Notes: generated from the letters alone by a model not told the origin. Counted from the stretch's first letter, positions 1 through 7,827 are shown. The stretch: DNA of 32,355 nucleotides from HRBIN29 sp034431815 (GCA_034431815.1 DAOUCS010000007.1:1-32355); one strand, 5' to 3'. Made by a program: numbers and translations.

Positions 1-156
1 TTCGAGGACGCGGAGACAGTCCGCTCGGCGCTGGAAAGCCCCCAGGCCGCCTACGCGCGCGGCACCTGGGAGCGGTGGGTGCCGCACCTGGAGGAGTTCC
101 AGGTGGAGCTGTATGCTGCCGTCGAGGTGTCCCCTGCGGAGCTGCCGCGCAACTAG
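1..156 (+). CDS. EthD-like domain protein, C-terminal fragment
   Basis: The window opens inside this reading frame; 51 codons remain before TAG. The visible tail begins FEDAETVRSALESPQAAYA and continues with a Trp-rich stretch (TWERWV) and FQVELYAAVEV. An acidic 'FEDAE..R.AL.SP' segment followed by an aromatic strand resembles the C-terminal half of EthD / dimeric alpha-beta-barrel proteins, which are small and often found near degradative oxidoreductases. The start and most of the protein lie outside the window, so the family call is tentative and based on one motif. Codon use is GC-rich, like that of the neighbours. The stop lies 65 nt before the aminopeptidase start, so co-transcription is possible. 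Confidence 0.5.
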   Translation, partial: FEDAETVRSALESPQAAYARGTWERWVPHLEEFQVELYAAVEVSPAELPRN

Positions 157-220
157 CGCCGTGCCGAAGCCGGCGGCCCTGCGTACACTGCACGCCGAAT
201 CGAAGCCGCAGGAGGAGCCC

Positions 221-1732
221 GTGGAGATTCGCGTCGAAGCCGGCGACATTACCCGGGCCACGGCCGATGCCGTGGTCGTGAACCTGTTCGAAGGCGTGAA
301 GTCGCCGGGCGGCGGCACCGGAGCAGTGGACCGCGCTCTCGGCGGGGCCATCACCGAAGCCATCCGCCTGGGCGACCTCACGGGGAAGGCGAACGAATTC
401 GTCCTGCTGTATACGCATGGTCGCATCCCGGCGCCCAGGGTCGTGATTGCCGGGCTCGGGAAATCGAGCGAGTTCACCATCGACAGCGTGCGAAACCTGG
501 CGGGAAACCTCGTCCGCTACCTGCGCCGGCCGGGGATCGAGACCGTGGCGACCATCGCCCACGGGGCGGGGATCGCGGGCCTTCCACCGGCGGCGTGCGC
601 CCAAGCAATCGCCGAAGGAGCGCTCTTGGGCGGCTACCGCTTCACGCGGCGGAAGGGCGCCGGGACGAACGACGAGAACGCCGAGGGCCCAAAGCGGCTG
701 ATCATCGTCGAACACGACGCGGCAAAGGTCCCTGAAATGCAGGCCGCCGTGGAGCGGGGGCGGATTCTCGCGGAGGCGACCAACTTCGCCCGCGACCTCG
801 CGAACGAGCCCTCGAACTACGCCACCCCCCTGATCATCGCCGAGCGAGCCCAGGAACTGGCCCGCGAGCTCGGGCTCGAATGCGAAATCCTCGAGCGGGC
901 CGACGCCGAGCGGATGGGCATGGGCGCCTTCCTCGCCGTCGCCAGGGGGAGCGACGAGCCGCCGAAGATCGTGCGGCTCTCCTACCGCGGCAGGGGCGGC
1001 GAAGGGTACGACCTCGCGCTCGTCGGTAAGGGCATCACCTTCGATACCGGCGGGATCAGCCTGAAGCCCGCCCAGAACATGGAGGCGATGAAAGCCGACA
1101 TGACCGGCGCCGCCTCGGTGATCGCCGCCGTCGGTGCCATCGCGCGGCTGGGCGTAAAGCTCGACGTCCTCGCCATCGCGCCGTGCACCGAGAACATGCC
1201 GGGCGGGCACGCGACGAAACCGGGCGATGTGGCCGTAGCGATGGACGGGACAACCATCGAGATCGTCAACACCGACGCCGAAGGACGCCTGGTCTTGGCC
1301 GACGCCATCTGCTGGGCGAGGCAGCTCGGCGCCCGCCGCATCGTCGACGTCGCCACCCTCACCGGAGCGGTGTCCGTGGCCCTCGGCGACCAGTGCTACG
1401 GACTCCTCACGAACAACGAGGAGCTGGCTCGCCAGGTGGAGGCCGCGGCGCAGGCAGCGGGCGAGCGGACATGGCGGCTGCCGATGTTCAAGGAGTACGA
1501 AGAGCAGCTGAAGAGCGACGTCGCTGAGATCAAGAACACGGGCGGCCGCAACGCCGGCACGATCACAGGCGCGAAGTTCATCGAGCGCTTCGTGGAGGGG
1601 ACGCCCTGGGTCCATCTGGATATCGCCGGCGTGGATATGGCCGAAAAGGACCGGGGCTGGATCGTGAAGGGGGCGTCGGGTCAGGCGGTGCGTCCCCTCA
1701 TCCACCTGGCGCTGCAGCTTGCCGGGGCCTGA
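221..1732 (+). CDS. pepA: Leucyl aminopeptidase (M17 family)
   Basis: Two-metal cytosolic aminopeptidase that removes N-terminal residues from peptides. The M17 signature NTDAEGRL is present, preceded by the metal/catalytic block VGKGITFDTGG, then MKADMTGAA and PGGHATKPGDV. The family-typical C-terminus includes NTGGRNAGTITGAKFIERF and a final WxHLDIAG block. The N-terminal macro-like domain covers about residues 1-160. I chose GTG at 221 because an AGGAGGA Shine-Dalgarno lies 5 nt upstream and the protein (503 aa) then starts at the usual family position. The upstream in-frame ATG at 113 would overlap the preceding gene and add 36 residues of low-complexity sequence. The last 52 nt overlap the convergent GNAT gene. 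Confidence 0.95.
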   Translation: MEIRVEAGDITRATADAVVVNLFEGVKSPGGGTGAVDRALGGAITEAIRLGDLTGKANEFVLLYTHGRIPAPRVVIAGLGKSSEFTIDSVRNLAGNLVRYLRRPGIETVATIAHGAGIAGLPPAACAQAIAEGALLGGYRFTRRKGAGTNDENAEGPKRLIIVEHDAAKVPEMQAAVERGRILAEATNFARDLANEPSNYATPLIIAERAQELARELGLECEILERADAERMGMGAFLAVARGSDEPPKIVRLSYRGRGGEGYDLALVGKGITFDTGGISLKPAQNMEAMKADMTGAASVIAAVGAIARLGVKLDVLAIAPCTENMPGGHATKPGDVAVAMDGTTIEIVNTDAEGRLVLADAICWARQLGARRIVDVATLTGAVSVALGDQCYGLLTNNEELARQVEAAAQAAGERTWRLPMFKEYEEQLKSDVAEIKNTGGRNAGTITGAKFIERFVEGTPWVHLDIAGVDMAEKDRGWIVKGASGQAVRPLIHLALQLAGA

Positions 1733-2262
1733 ACGGCGCGCCGCGTGAGGTCCAGCTCGAATTCAATGGCGTCCAGGCCGGGCCGCTCGCGCACTGCGAA
1801 TCCGAGCGAGCGGAGCAGCGCCAGCATCTCGATGTTCTCGCCCAGCACGCTGCCCACGAATCGGCGAATACCGGCTGCGAGCGCATGCGCCGCAAGGTGA
1901 AGGAGCAGCTCGCGGCCGAGCCCGGCCCCCTGGTATGCGTCCTCGACTACGATGGCGATCTCCGCCGCCTCAGGGTCTTCGGGCACACGGGCATACCGGA
2001 CAACGGCCCGAATGGCCTCTCCCTGGGGGTCAAGCGCAACGAAGGCAGCCTCGTTTTGGGGGTCGATGGCGGCGAAGCGGCGGGCCATGGTCTCAGGGAG
2101 GTTCCGAAGCTCGGAGAAGAATCGGAGGCGACGCGTCCGCGGCGAGAGGCGGCTGTGCAGCGCCTGAAGCTCCCGCCAATCGTCGGGCTCGATGGGGCGA
2201 ACGACGCACCAGCGGCCGTCGCGAAGCTCGACCGGTTCCGGGGAGTGGGTGCGATGTCCCAT
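1681..2262 (-). CDS. GNAT-family N-acetyltransferase
   Basis: Predicted acetyl-CoA-dependent acyltransferase of about 193 aa. The N-terminal block VRPIEPDDWRELQALHSRLS followed by RRLRFF resembles the GNAT domain attached to protein-lysine acetyltransferases (Pat-like). The acetyl-CoA-binding loop is visible as YQGAGLGRELLLHL (motif A, Q-x-x-G-x-G), followed by GSVLGENIEMLALLRSLGF. ATG at 2262 is chosen; an in-frame GTG at 2286 is an alternative, and neither has a convincing Shine-Dalgarno. The 3' end runs 52 nt into the end of the aminopeptidase gene on the other strand. The final ~15 residues look less conserved, consistent with that overlap. The substrate cannot be inferred. Confidence 0.85.
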   Translation of the reverse strand: MGHRTHSPEPVELRDGRWCVVRPIEPDDWRELQALHSRLSPRTRRLRFFSELRNLPETMARRFAAIDPQNEAAFVALDPQGEAIRAVVRYARVPEDPEAAEIAIVVEDAYQGAGLGRELLLHLAAHALAAGIRRFVGSVLGENIEMLALLRSLGFAVRERPGLDAIEFELDLTRRAVQAPASCSARWMRGRTA

Positions 2263-2365
2263 GGCTTCATTCTCGGCCTGGGGCACCGCCAGCGCGTTTC
2301 CGGCGGGTGAACGGGCGATGAATTTCGGAAGCGACGAAGGACCTGGCGAACGGTCGCGAGCGGCG

Positions 2366-2371
2366 TAGAAT
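2366..2371 (+). promoter_or_regulatory. -10 box TAGAAT upstream of the crotonase gene
   Basis: TAGAAT ends 10 nt before ATG 2382. A weak -35 (CTGGCG at 2343-2348) sits 17 nt upstream. No Shine-Dalgarno lies between the box and the start codon, so the transcript would have a leader of only a few bases. Confidence 0.5.
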
Positions 2372-2381
2372 CGACGGCGCC

Positions 2382-3281
2382 ATGAAGGAGTACCGCGACA
2401 TCCTCACCATCAAGCGCCAGCGGCACGGCATCGTGCAGCTGAACCGTCCCGAGAAGATGAACGCCTTGAGCCACAACCTGCGGGCGGAGCTCTTCGACGC
2501 CCTCAAGGACTTCGAAGCGGACCCCGAGGTGAAGGTCATCATCATCCGCGGTTCCGGCCGAGCGTTCTCGGCGGGGTACGACCTCTCGGGTATCAGCGAA
2601 ACGCCTGACGACCGGGATTATGTCGATCGAAGGAGCGGGCTGCCGAACGTCGGGCCCATTCACCCCGGCCAGGGACAGTGGCCCCAACACCTGCTGAGCG
2701 GCTACTGGATCATCTGGGAGCTGGCGAAGCCGGTCATCGCACAGGTGCATGGCTACTGTCTCGCCGGCGGTACCGAGCTGGCCTCGATGTGTGACCTGAT
2801 GTTCGTGGCCGAAGATGCCATCATCGGCTACCCGCCCGTTCGGGCGATGACAAGCGTCGACATCCTCTACCATCCGTGGCACATGCACCAGCGGAAGGTG
2901 CGTGAGCTGCTGTACACGGGCGACAGCGTCACCGGGAAGGAGGCGGTCGAGCTGGGTTGGGCGAACCGGGCCTACCCCATCGACCAGCTCGCGGAGGCCA
3001 CGGAGGCGTTCGCGGAGCGGATCGCGAACATCGACAGCGCCCTCTTGCAGATGACGAAGCGCCAGATCAACCGTGCGTACGAGATCATGGGCATCCGCAC
3101 CGCGCTTGCCGTCGGCGCCGACATCCAGGAGCTGAGCCGGGTGCGCCCCGGAGGGGGCGAATTCGGACGGATTGCCAGAGAGAAGGGGCTGAAGGCGGCC
3201 CTCGATTGGCGCGATGGTCCCTTCGGCGACTACGGCAGCGCCCCCGCCGACGCGCCGCGCCCAGCAGCCGCCCCCTGGTGA
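2382..3281 (+). CDS. Enoyl-CoA hydratase/isomerase family protein (crotonase fold)
   Basis: Crotonase-superfamily protein of 299 aa. The oxyanion-hole strands are clear: GRAFSAGYDL (about residues 59-68) and VHGYCLAGGTELASMCDLMF (about 122-141). The Glu equivalent to rat crotonase Glu144 is E132. The position 20 residues later, where hydratases carry Glu164, is Pro152 in IGYPPVRAM. Simple syn-hydration with two glutamates is therefore unlikely, and another CoA-ester reaction (isomerase, hydrolase, lyase) is more plausible. An insertion around residues 72-105 (DDRDYVDRRSGLPNVG...) is longer than in housekeeping enzymes. The stop overlaps the thioesterase start (TGATG), so the two are probably translationally coupled and act on the same CoA ester. 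Confidence 0.85.
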   Translation: MKEYRDILTIKRQRHGIVQLNRPEKMNALSHNLRAELFDALKDFEADPEVKVIIIRGSGRAFSAGYDLSGISETPDDRDYVDRRSGLPNVGPIHPGQGQWPQHLLSGYWIIWELAKPVIAQVHGYCLAGGTELASMCDLMFVAEDAIIGYPPVRAMTSVDILYHPWHMHQRKVRELLYTGDSVTGKEAVELGWANRAYPIDQLAEATEAFAERIANIDSALLQMTKRQINRAYEIMGIRTALAVGADIQELSRVRPGGGEFGRIAREKGLKAALDWRDGPFGDYGSAPADAPRPAAAPW

Positions 3282-3694
3282 TGTCCAAAACCCCCGACCC
3301 CGTGAGGGACGCCTTCGACGCACTGCCGCTCCACCGGTTCCTGGGCGTTCAGCTCGAGGAGCGGCGGCCAGGGTTCGCGCGGGTGCGCCTCGACATCGGG
3401 CCGAACGTGACGGGCGGAGTGGAGGGGTCGGTCCACGGAGGGGTGCTGGCCGCGCTGGTCGATATCGCGATGCTGCAAGCGCTCTTCCCGATGCTTGAGC
3501 CGGGCGACCGTCCGGCGGGGACGGCAGACCTGGGCATCACCTACCTTCGGCCCGCCCTCGGGAGGGCCGTGTGGGCCGAGGCCATCGTCCTGCGCAAGGG
3601 CCGTCAGCTCGCCGCGATCGAGGTCGCGATCGTGGACGAGCGGGGAGAGCTATGCGCCAAGGGGCGGGTGCTGTACGCCTTCCGGAGGGGCTAG
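3281..3694 (+). CDS. PaaI-like hotdog-fold acyl-CoA thioesterase
   Basis: Predicted thioesterase of 137 aa that hydrolyses an aromatic or short-chain acyl-CoA. The PaaI/YbgC signature is present: SVHGGVLAALVDIAM (HGG plus the helix carrying the catalytic Asp), followed by TADLGITYLRPA and the C-terminal strand GELCAKGRVLYAF. ATG 3281 shares its A with the crotonase stop codon (TGATG), which indicates coupled translation and a shared pathway. The stop codon overlaps the stop codon of the opposite-strand lipoprotein gene in the palindrome CTAG (3691-3694). The exact substrate is unknown. Confidence 0.88.
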   Translation: MSKTPDPVRDAFDALPLHRFLGVQLEERRPGFARVRLDIGPNVTGGVEGSVHGGVLAALVDIAMLQALFPMLEPGDRPAGTADLGITYLRPALGRAVWAEAIVLRKGRQLAAIEVAIVDERGELCAKGRVLYAFRRG

Positions 3695-4398
3695 CCCTCG
3701 CCAGGCGAAGGCGTGGGCTCGCTGCCGCGGCGGGCGCGGGCGAAGGCTTCATTCACGCGCTCGAGCATTGTGCGGGCCAGCTCCACCGAGAGCTCGATCC
3801 GCTGCGTGCCGTCGAGGCCGCCTTGCGTGACGGCGTGTACCAGGCGGCCCGTGCGGAAGCAGACGACTGTTTCGACGTAGGTGCCGAGGGTGTCGTCGTC
3901 GTGGTAGCGGAAGAAGCCGGCAGCCTCGTCGGCCAGGTGGGGCACATCGAAGGGCTCGAGCGGCTCCGCGTCGGCGACGAGGAGGCCGCAGGCGCTCCGC
4001 CGGATCGCGAGGGAAGCGGCTGCTGCATCGCGGTAGAGGGTGCTGGTCGACTCGATGGACTGGACCTTGCCCAGGTGGCGGATCGGCTCGTCCCAGGCGA
4101 AGGCGGCAACGTAGCCACGGATTCGCCCCTGGCTTTCCAGCTGGATACGTTTCTGTTCCGCATCGAGGTCGCCGACGATGTTCTCGAAGGCGGTAGCCCA
4201 CTCCTCGTTATCGAAGGAATCGGCGAACTGGCGGCGGAGACCCGTTTCGGGCATGTCCTCTTCGCGGAGCGCCATCGCCTCGAGGTCGTGGGCGTCATCG
4301 GGCAGGTCCACCGGGTAGCGGACGCCGCCGTCACCGCACGCGCCGAGGAGCGCCGCTGTGAGAGCAAATACGGTAGCGGTTATGCGGGCCGCCGTCAC
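3691..4398 (-). CDS. Predicted lipoprotein of unknown function
   Basis: I do not recognise a family. With GTG 4398 as start the protein (235 aa) begins with a lipoprotein signal peptide: positive N-terminus (TAAR), hydrophobic core and lipobox LGAC with Cys at residue 21. The mature part is acidic and soluble, with blocks such as DDAHDLEAMALREEDMPETG and YVETVVCFRTGRLVHAVTQ. It probably sits on the outer face of the membrane. The start is supported by TACGAT 6 nt upstream on the minus strand and by signal-peptide geometry; the longer frame to 4509 would bury the signal sequence. Divergent to the SnoaL-like gene and convergent with the thioesterase. Confidence 0.75.
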   Translation of the reverse strand: MTAARITATVFALTAALLGACGDGGVRYPVDLPDDAHDLEAMALREEDMPETGLRRQFADSFDNEEWATAFENIVGDLDAEQKRIQLESQGRIRGYVAAFAWDEPIRHLGKVQSIESTSTLYRDAAAASLAIRRSACGLLVADAEPLEPFDVPHLADEAAGFFRYHDDDTLGTYVETVVCFRTGRLVHAVTQGGLDGTQRIELSVELARTMLERVNEAFARARRGSEPTPSPGEG

Positions 4399-4404
4399 GG
4401 CGTC

Positions 4405-4410
4405 ATCGTA
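4405..4410 (-). promoter_or_regulatory. -10 box TACGAT for the lipoprotein gene (leaderless-type)
   Basis: TACGAT on the minus strand ends 6 nt before GTG 4398, which would place the transcript 5' end at or next to the start codon. The same hexamer precedes the tRNA-Ser gene at 30244-30249. Confidence 0.5.
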
Positions 4411-4486
4411 GCGCAGGCGAAGGCGGGCAGGCAGCGCCCGATTCGGGTAGAGTGCGTCCGGAGCCCTTGCGAGAAGGAGAACGGGG

Positions 4487-4876
4487 ATGGCGCTTTCAGC
4501 CGAAGACATGCTCGCGATTCAGCAGCTGTACGCCCGGTACAACCACGCCATCGATTTCGGGGATGCGGATGCGTGGGCCGGCTGCTTCACGCCCGACGGC
4601 GTCTTCGCGTCGTCGGCTCGGGGTGAGACCGCCGGGCGGGAGGCGCTCCGTGCCTTCGCGGAAGCCTTCTCCCGGCAGATGAAGGGCCGTCATTGGACGA
4701 ACAACCTCGTCATCGAAGGCGACGGGAACGAGGCCCGCGGGAGCTGCTACCTGGCCCTGTACGTTCTCGGCGAAGGGGGCGCGCGCATCATGGCCACCGG
4801 TGTCTACCGCGACCAGCTCGTCCGCACGGCCGAAGGGTGGCGGTTCCGGCGGCGGGACGTCACGCTGGACTCGTAG
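4487..4876 (+). CDS. SnoaL-like / NTF2-fold protein
   Basis: 129-aa protein with the NTF2-like pattern of SnoaL_4 domains: an N-terminal helix (AEDMLAIQQLYARYNHAIDF), then DADAWAGCFTPDGVF, a central GREALRAFAEAFSRQM helix, HWTNNLVIE and a C-terminal sheet ending GWRFRRRDVTLDS. Such folds act as small dehydratases, isomerases or ligand-binding proteins; no catalytic assignment is possible here. ATG 4487 has an AAGGAG Shine-Dalgarno 8 nt upstream and a TAGAGT -10-like box at 4448-4453. It is the first gene of a plus-strand run reaching the 63-aa ORF at 6398. Confidence 0.85.
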   Translation: MALSAEDMLAIQQLYARYNHAIDFGDADAWAGCFTPDGVFASSARGETAGREALRAFAEAFSRQMKGRHWTNNLVIEGDGNEARGSCYLALYVLGEGGARIMATGVYRDQLVRTAEGWRFRRRDVTLDS

Positions 4877-4901
4877 GCCGCCGGCTGCGCATGCTGCGGG
4901 C

Positions 4902-5081
4902 GTGCGCAGCCTTGCCCTCGACCTCGCTCTAGCGGCGGCCGCGGTACTCGCGGTCGCGGCCTTCGTTTTCCGCTCGCGCGAGGCGAAGAGGGTGCTGATC
5001 TGGCTCCGCAACGCCGCCTGGATCTACATCCTGCTGGTCTTCGCGCTGGGGGCGTACCGGCTGTGGCAGTTGGGGTTCTGA
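4902..5081 (+). CDS. Small two-helix membrane protein
   Basis: A 59-aa ORF starting at GTG 4902 encodes two hydrophobic segments (about residues 4-20 and 35-53) separated by a basic loop (RSREAKRVLIWLR). This looks like a genuine small inner-membrane protein rather than a shadow frame. No family is recognised. The stop lies 4 nt before the glycerate kinase start, so the two may be co-translated. The start is uncertain: no clear Shine-Dalgarno is visible, and the frame is open further upstream within the SnoaL gene. Confidence 0.55.
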   Translation: MRSLALDLALAAAAVLAVAAFVFRSREAKRVLIWLRNAAWIYILLVFALGAYRLWQLGF

Positions 5082-5085
5082 AGGC

Positions 5086-6210
5086 ATGGCAAGGGTGTTG
5101 GCGGCCCCGCAGGAATTCAAGGGCAGCGCTTCAGCCGCCCAAGCTGCGCGGGCGATAGCCACGGGAATCCGGCGCGCCGCGCCCGGCGCCGAGGTCGACG
5201 AGTGTCCGCTTTCCGACGGCGGTCCGGGCTTCCTCGAAGTCCTGCACGCCGCCCGGGGCGGGAGCCTCCTCCGGGCGGCAGTCCACGACCCCCTTGGCAG
5301 GCCTAAAGAGGCGGAATTCCTCGTCCTCGACGACGGCACGGCGGTCATCGAGGCGGCACGGGCGAACGGACTCGCGCTCCTGCAGCCGGAGGAGCGCGAC
5401 CCCTTGCGGGCGGACACCTACGGCGTCGGAGAGCTCATCGCCCGAGCGCTGGAGAAACGGCCGCGGCGCCTGGTCATCGGCGTCGGCGGCAGTGCGACGA
5501 ACGACGGCGGGGCGGGCATGGCGCGGGCGCTCGGAGCACGCCTGTGGGACGGAGCAGGGCGACCCCTTCCGCCGGGCGCCGCGGCGCTGGCCGAGGTCGC
5601 GCGCATCGACTGGGAGCCGCCGGCCCCTTTGTCGGGCGTCGAAACCGTGGTAGCAGCCGACGTCCGCAATCCGCTCCTCGGGCCGGAGGGAGCGACGGCC
5701 GTCTACGGGCCGCAGAAGGGTGCCAACCCCGCCGCCGTCGACCTCCTCGAAGCAGCGCTCACCCGATGGGCAGCGGCCGTGCGCCGCTCGCTGGGGTTCG
5801 ACATGGCAGCCGTGCCGGGCGGGGGAGCAGCCGGCGGCCTGGCGGCGGGGCTCGCGGCCTTCCTGGGAGCCCGCATCGTCAGCGGCTTCGAACTGGTAGC
5901 GCAAGCGCTCCGTCTCGACGAGCGAATGGCCCGCGCCGACGTGGTCGTCACGGGAGAGGGGCGATTCGACGCGCAGTCCCTGCAGGGGAAGGTGACGGGG
6001 CAGGTCATCATGCGCGCCCGGCGCACGGGGAAGCGTGCCGTCGTCTTCGCCGCCAGCCTCGGCGAGGGCGCCGAGGTGCCGCCCGGCACGGAGGTCATCG
6101 ACCTCGCGGCGCTGGAACCTGATACTGCGCGCAGAATCGCCCGCGTTCGCGAACTCCTGGAGAACGCAGCCGCGGACTGGGCCGCGCGCGCATTGGCAGG
6201 GGTGCCGTGA
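5086..6210 (+). CDS. Glycerate kinase (GK type II, GarK/GlxK-like)
   Basis: 374-aa protein of the Gly_kinase family, which phosphorylates D-glycerate (usually to 2-phosphoglycerate) in glyoxylate/serine or sugar-acid catabolism. Visible blocks are the N-terminal APQEFKGSASAAQAA, CPLSDGGPGFLEVL, the nucleotide-binding GVGGSATNDGGAGMARALG, VYGPQKGA, PGGGAAGGLAAGL and the C-terminal GEGRFDAQSLQGK. The length is normal for the family. ATG 5086 follows the preceding stop by 4 nt. The stop overlaps the next small ORF (GTGA). No glycerate-pathway partner is adjacent, so the physiological route is not evident from context. Confidence 0.93.
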   Translation: MARVLAAPQEFKGSASAAQAARAIATGIRRAAPGAEVDECPLSDGGPGFLEVLHAARGGSLLRAAVHDPLGRPKEAEFLVLDDGTAVIEAARANGLALLQPEERDPLRADTYGVGELIARALEKRPRRLVIGVGGSATNDGGAGMARALGARLWDGAGRPLPPGAAALAEVARIDWEPPAPLSGVETVVAADVRNPLLGPEGATAVYGPQKGANPAAVDLLEAALTRWAAAVRRSLGFDMAAVPGGGAAGGLAAGLAAFLGARIVSGFELVAQALRLDERMARADVVVTGEGRFDAQSLQGKVTGQVIMRARRTGKRAVVFAASLGEGAEVPPGTEVIDLAALEPDTARRIARVRELLENAAADWAARALAGVP

Positions 6211-6398
6211 ACGGACCACGGTATGCCGCCCGTTGCCGATGGCTTCGGCTGACGTTCGACGAGGGATCGCCGGGCGACCTAGCGAATCGGTGCATGCACA
6301 TCGCCCGGGAAGCCCTACGCTGCGTGGGGCCCTTCCTCGACGAGACGGAAACCACCTGCGGCCTTTGGGAACCGAAGGGCGGGGAGCAGCGGCCCTAG
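6207..6398 (+). CDS. Small hypothetical protein (63 aa)
   Basis: The ORF begins at GTG 6207, overlapping the glycerate kinase stop in GTGA, and ends at TAG in a CTAG palindrome shared with the opposite-strand CitE-like stop. Its codons have the strong third-position GC bias of real genes here. The product is Cys-containing (four Cys) with an acidic middle (LRLTFDEGSPGDLANR, FLDETETTC). No homologous family is recognised. Coupled overlap and codon bias favour a real gene; the short length and lack of motifs keep confidence low. Confidence 0.4.
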   Translation: MNGPRYAARCRWLRLTFDEGSPGDLANRCMHIAREALRCVGPFLDETETTCGLWEPKGGEQRP

Positions 6399-7207
6399 CT
6401 CTCGAGCCGCTGGCGGAGGCGCCGTGCAGCCTCGGTATCGATCACTCGCTCGCCGTGGCGGGCCACGGAGGCACCCTCCGCGCGAGCGGCTTCGTACGCC
6501 TCGAGCTCCGCTTCGGCGCGCCGGCGGGCGAACCGGTTGGTGGCAAAGACTTCGTTTGCCACGGGGACGATCTTCGGGTCGGCGAGGATGGCGCCCGCGA
6601 AGCCCGACTGGGCGAGGAAGCGAAGCTGGAACGGGCTGGCTGCGACGAGCGGCAGGAGCCCGAAGGCCCGCGCTGCGGCCACCGCCTGACCGCGCGCGTA
6701 GGCGAGCCGCGGTCCCAGCTCCTCCTCGCGGGCGCCGACGTCCCAGGCGTAGCCGGCAGGGTCGAAGACGAGCCCGGCGCACCGGGCGATCGCTTGGAGG
6801 ATTTCGGGAGCCCGAAGGAGGGCCCGTGCCGTATCGATGACCGGGAAGACGCGCACGCGGCCCGGCTCGACCCCGCGTCCGAGCTCGAACTCGCGCAGGA
6901 GCACGGCGGTATCGCGGAGGTCCTGGGGCTCCACCGTGTGGTTGACGAGCACCGCGTCGAGATGGGGCCCCGTGAGGGCATCGAGGTCGTCCCGAAGGAG
7001 CCCTGTACGGGGGTGGTTCACGCGCACGAGCGCGAGCTTGCCGGCGCCGGCGACGGCGGGTAGGGCCTCGAGCGCGAGATGCCGGAGGCGTCCAACGGGA
7101 ACACGCGCGTCGGCCACCGTGAGGAGGATCGCATCGGCGGCCGACTCGAGGTGCTCGCGGCCGACGGGGGCGCCGGCAGGGACGGCGAGGACGCTGCGCA
7201 GGCGCAT
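6395..7207 (-). CDS. CitE/HpcH-like aldolase-fold protein, probably degenerate
   Basis: 270-aa protein with the layout of CitE-type CoA-ester lyases: RSVLAVPAGAP at the N-terminus, LVRVNHPRTGLLRDDLDAL, PVIDTARALL, GLVFDPAGYAWDVGA and a C-terminal GFAGAILADPKIVPVANEVF. Key positions differ from active enzymes. The LDLEDA block is LTVADA (residues 29-34), the Glu of the 'IET' metal-binding motif is Asp125, and the metal-binding Asp of 'GPxDY' is Gly152. It may be a non-catalytic or re-purposed homologue. It lies 4 nt downstream of the DinB-like gene on the same strand, with GAGGAGG in the end of that gene as Shine-Dalgarno, so the two are almost certainly one operon. Confidence 0.7.
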   Translation of the reverse strand: MRLRSVLAVPAGAPVGREHLESAADAILLTVADARVPVGRLRHLALEALPAVAGAGKLALVRVNHPRTGLLRDDLDALTGPHLDAVLVNHTVEPQDLRDTAVLLREFELGRGVEPGRVRVFPVIDTARALLRAPEILQAIARCAGLVFDPAGYAWDVGAREEELGPRLAYARGQAVAAARAFGLLPLVAASPFQLRFLAQSGFAGAILADPKIVPVANEVFATNRFARRRAEAELEAYEAARAEGASVARHGERVIDTEAARRLRQRLES

Positions 7208-7211
7208 ACGG

Positions 7212-7757
7212 TCAGCGCCCCTCCTCGCCGCCGATGTAGCCGCCGACGACGGCGCTGCCGGGCGCGAGCGCTGCGAGGTGCAGGTCCTGGAGCAGACCCA
7301 TGATGCACTGCAGATGGTCGAGCGTGTGGCGGTACATCACCCCGGCGATCCACTGGCAGGTGAGCGGTCCCCAGCGGGTGTCGGTGCGGTAGCGCGTCCA
7401 GTCGTAGTCGGTGAGCTGCCGGAAAATGGTGAGTTCCTCGTCGCGCATGCGGAGGAGGTCATCGAGGATGCTGCGCAGCGGCTCGTCGGGGCGGTACCGC
7501 TGCTGGTGCCAGGCGTGGCGCGAGTACTCCTTCGGTTCGAGCATGTCGGGCACCGTAGCCCAGCGGAGGAGCGGGAGGTAGACCTGCTCCTCCATATCGC
7601 GGAAGTGGGAGAGGTGCTCGTGGATGCTCCACTCCTGGGGAGAGGGCTTGTAGTGGGCAGCGGCATCGGTCACGCCGCGCACGGCCCAGGCGAGGTCGTC
7701 GGTGGCGTTCCGTAAGCGGGCGAGGAGCTCTGCACGGTACTGGGCGGTTTCGGACAC
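7212..7757 (-). CDS. DinB-like four-helix-bundle protein (YfiT/DinB_2 superfamily)
   Basis: 181-aa protein with DinB-superfamily features: an N-terminal helix (YRAELLARLRNATDDLAWAV), the Trp-His motif EWSIHEHLSHFRDMEEQ (His46, His48, His51) and a C-terminal YRHTLDHLQ helix supplying further His ligands. These proteins bind a divalent metal and often act as thiol-dependent (bacillithiol, mycothiol) transferases. GTG 7757 is chosen because GGAGG lies 6 nt upstream; the GTG at 7772 would lie upstream of that site. A TATACT box (7798-7803, minus) could be its own promoter. The next gene starts 4 nt after its stop. Being downstream of trxA/trxB is suggestive of thiol chemistry, but that is inference. 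Confidence 0.8.
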   Translation of the reverse strand: MSETAQYRAELLARLRNATDDLAWAVRGVTDAAAHYKPSPQEWSIHEHLSHFRDMEEQVYLPLLRWATVPDMLEPKEYSRHAWHQQRYRPDEPLRSILDDLLRMRDEELTIFRQLTDYDWTRYRTDTRWGPLTCQWIAGVMYRHTLDHLQCIMGLLQDLHLAALAPGSAVVGGYIGGEEGR

Positions 7758-7797
7758 GTCGCACCTCCGCACGGCGAGGCCGCGGGGCCATGGGCCG

Positions 7798-7803
7798 AGT
7801 ATA
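7798..7803 (-). promoter_or_regulatory. -10 box TATACT upstream of the DinB-like gene
   Basis: TATACT on the minus strand lies 40 nt before GTG 7757, leaving room for a leader with the GGAGG ribosome-binding site. It falls in the gap between the FmdB-like and DinB-like genes. No clear -35 is seen. Confidence 0.4.
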
Positions 7804-7827
7804 CGCGCGCCGGCGCCGGGCGGCGCG

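Noticed and set aside
113..220. N-terminal extension of leucyl aminopeptidase to ATG 113
   Set aside because: It overlaps the end of the preceding gene and lacks the AGGAGGA site seen before GTG 221.
1947..3323. Long minus-strand open frame (458 codons) opposite the crotonase gene
   Set aside because: It is antisense to a clear crotonase gene; its product has no domain features and its tail is a shifted frame of the GNAT gene. Such frames are expected at this GC content.
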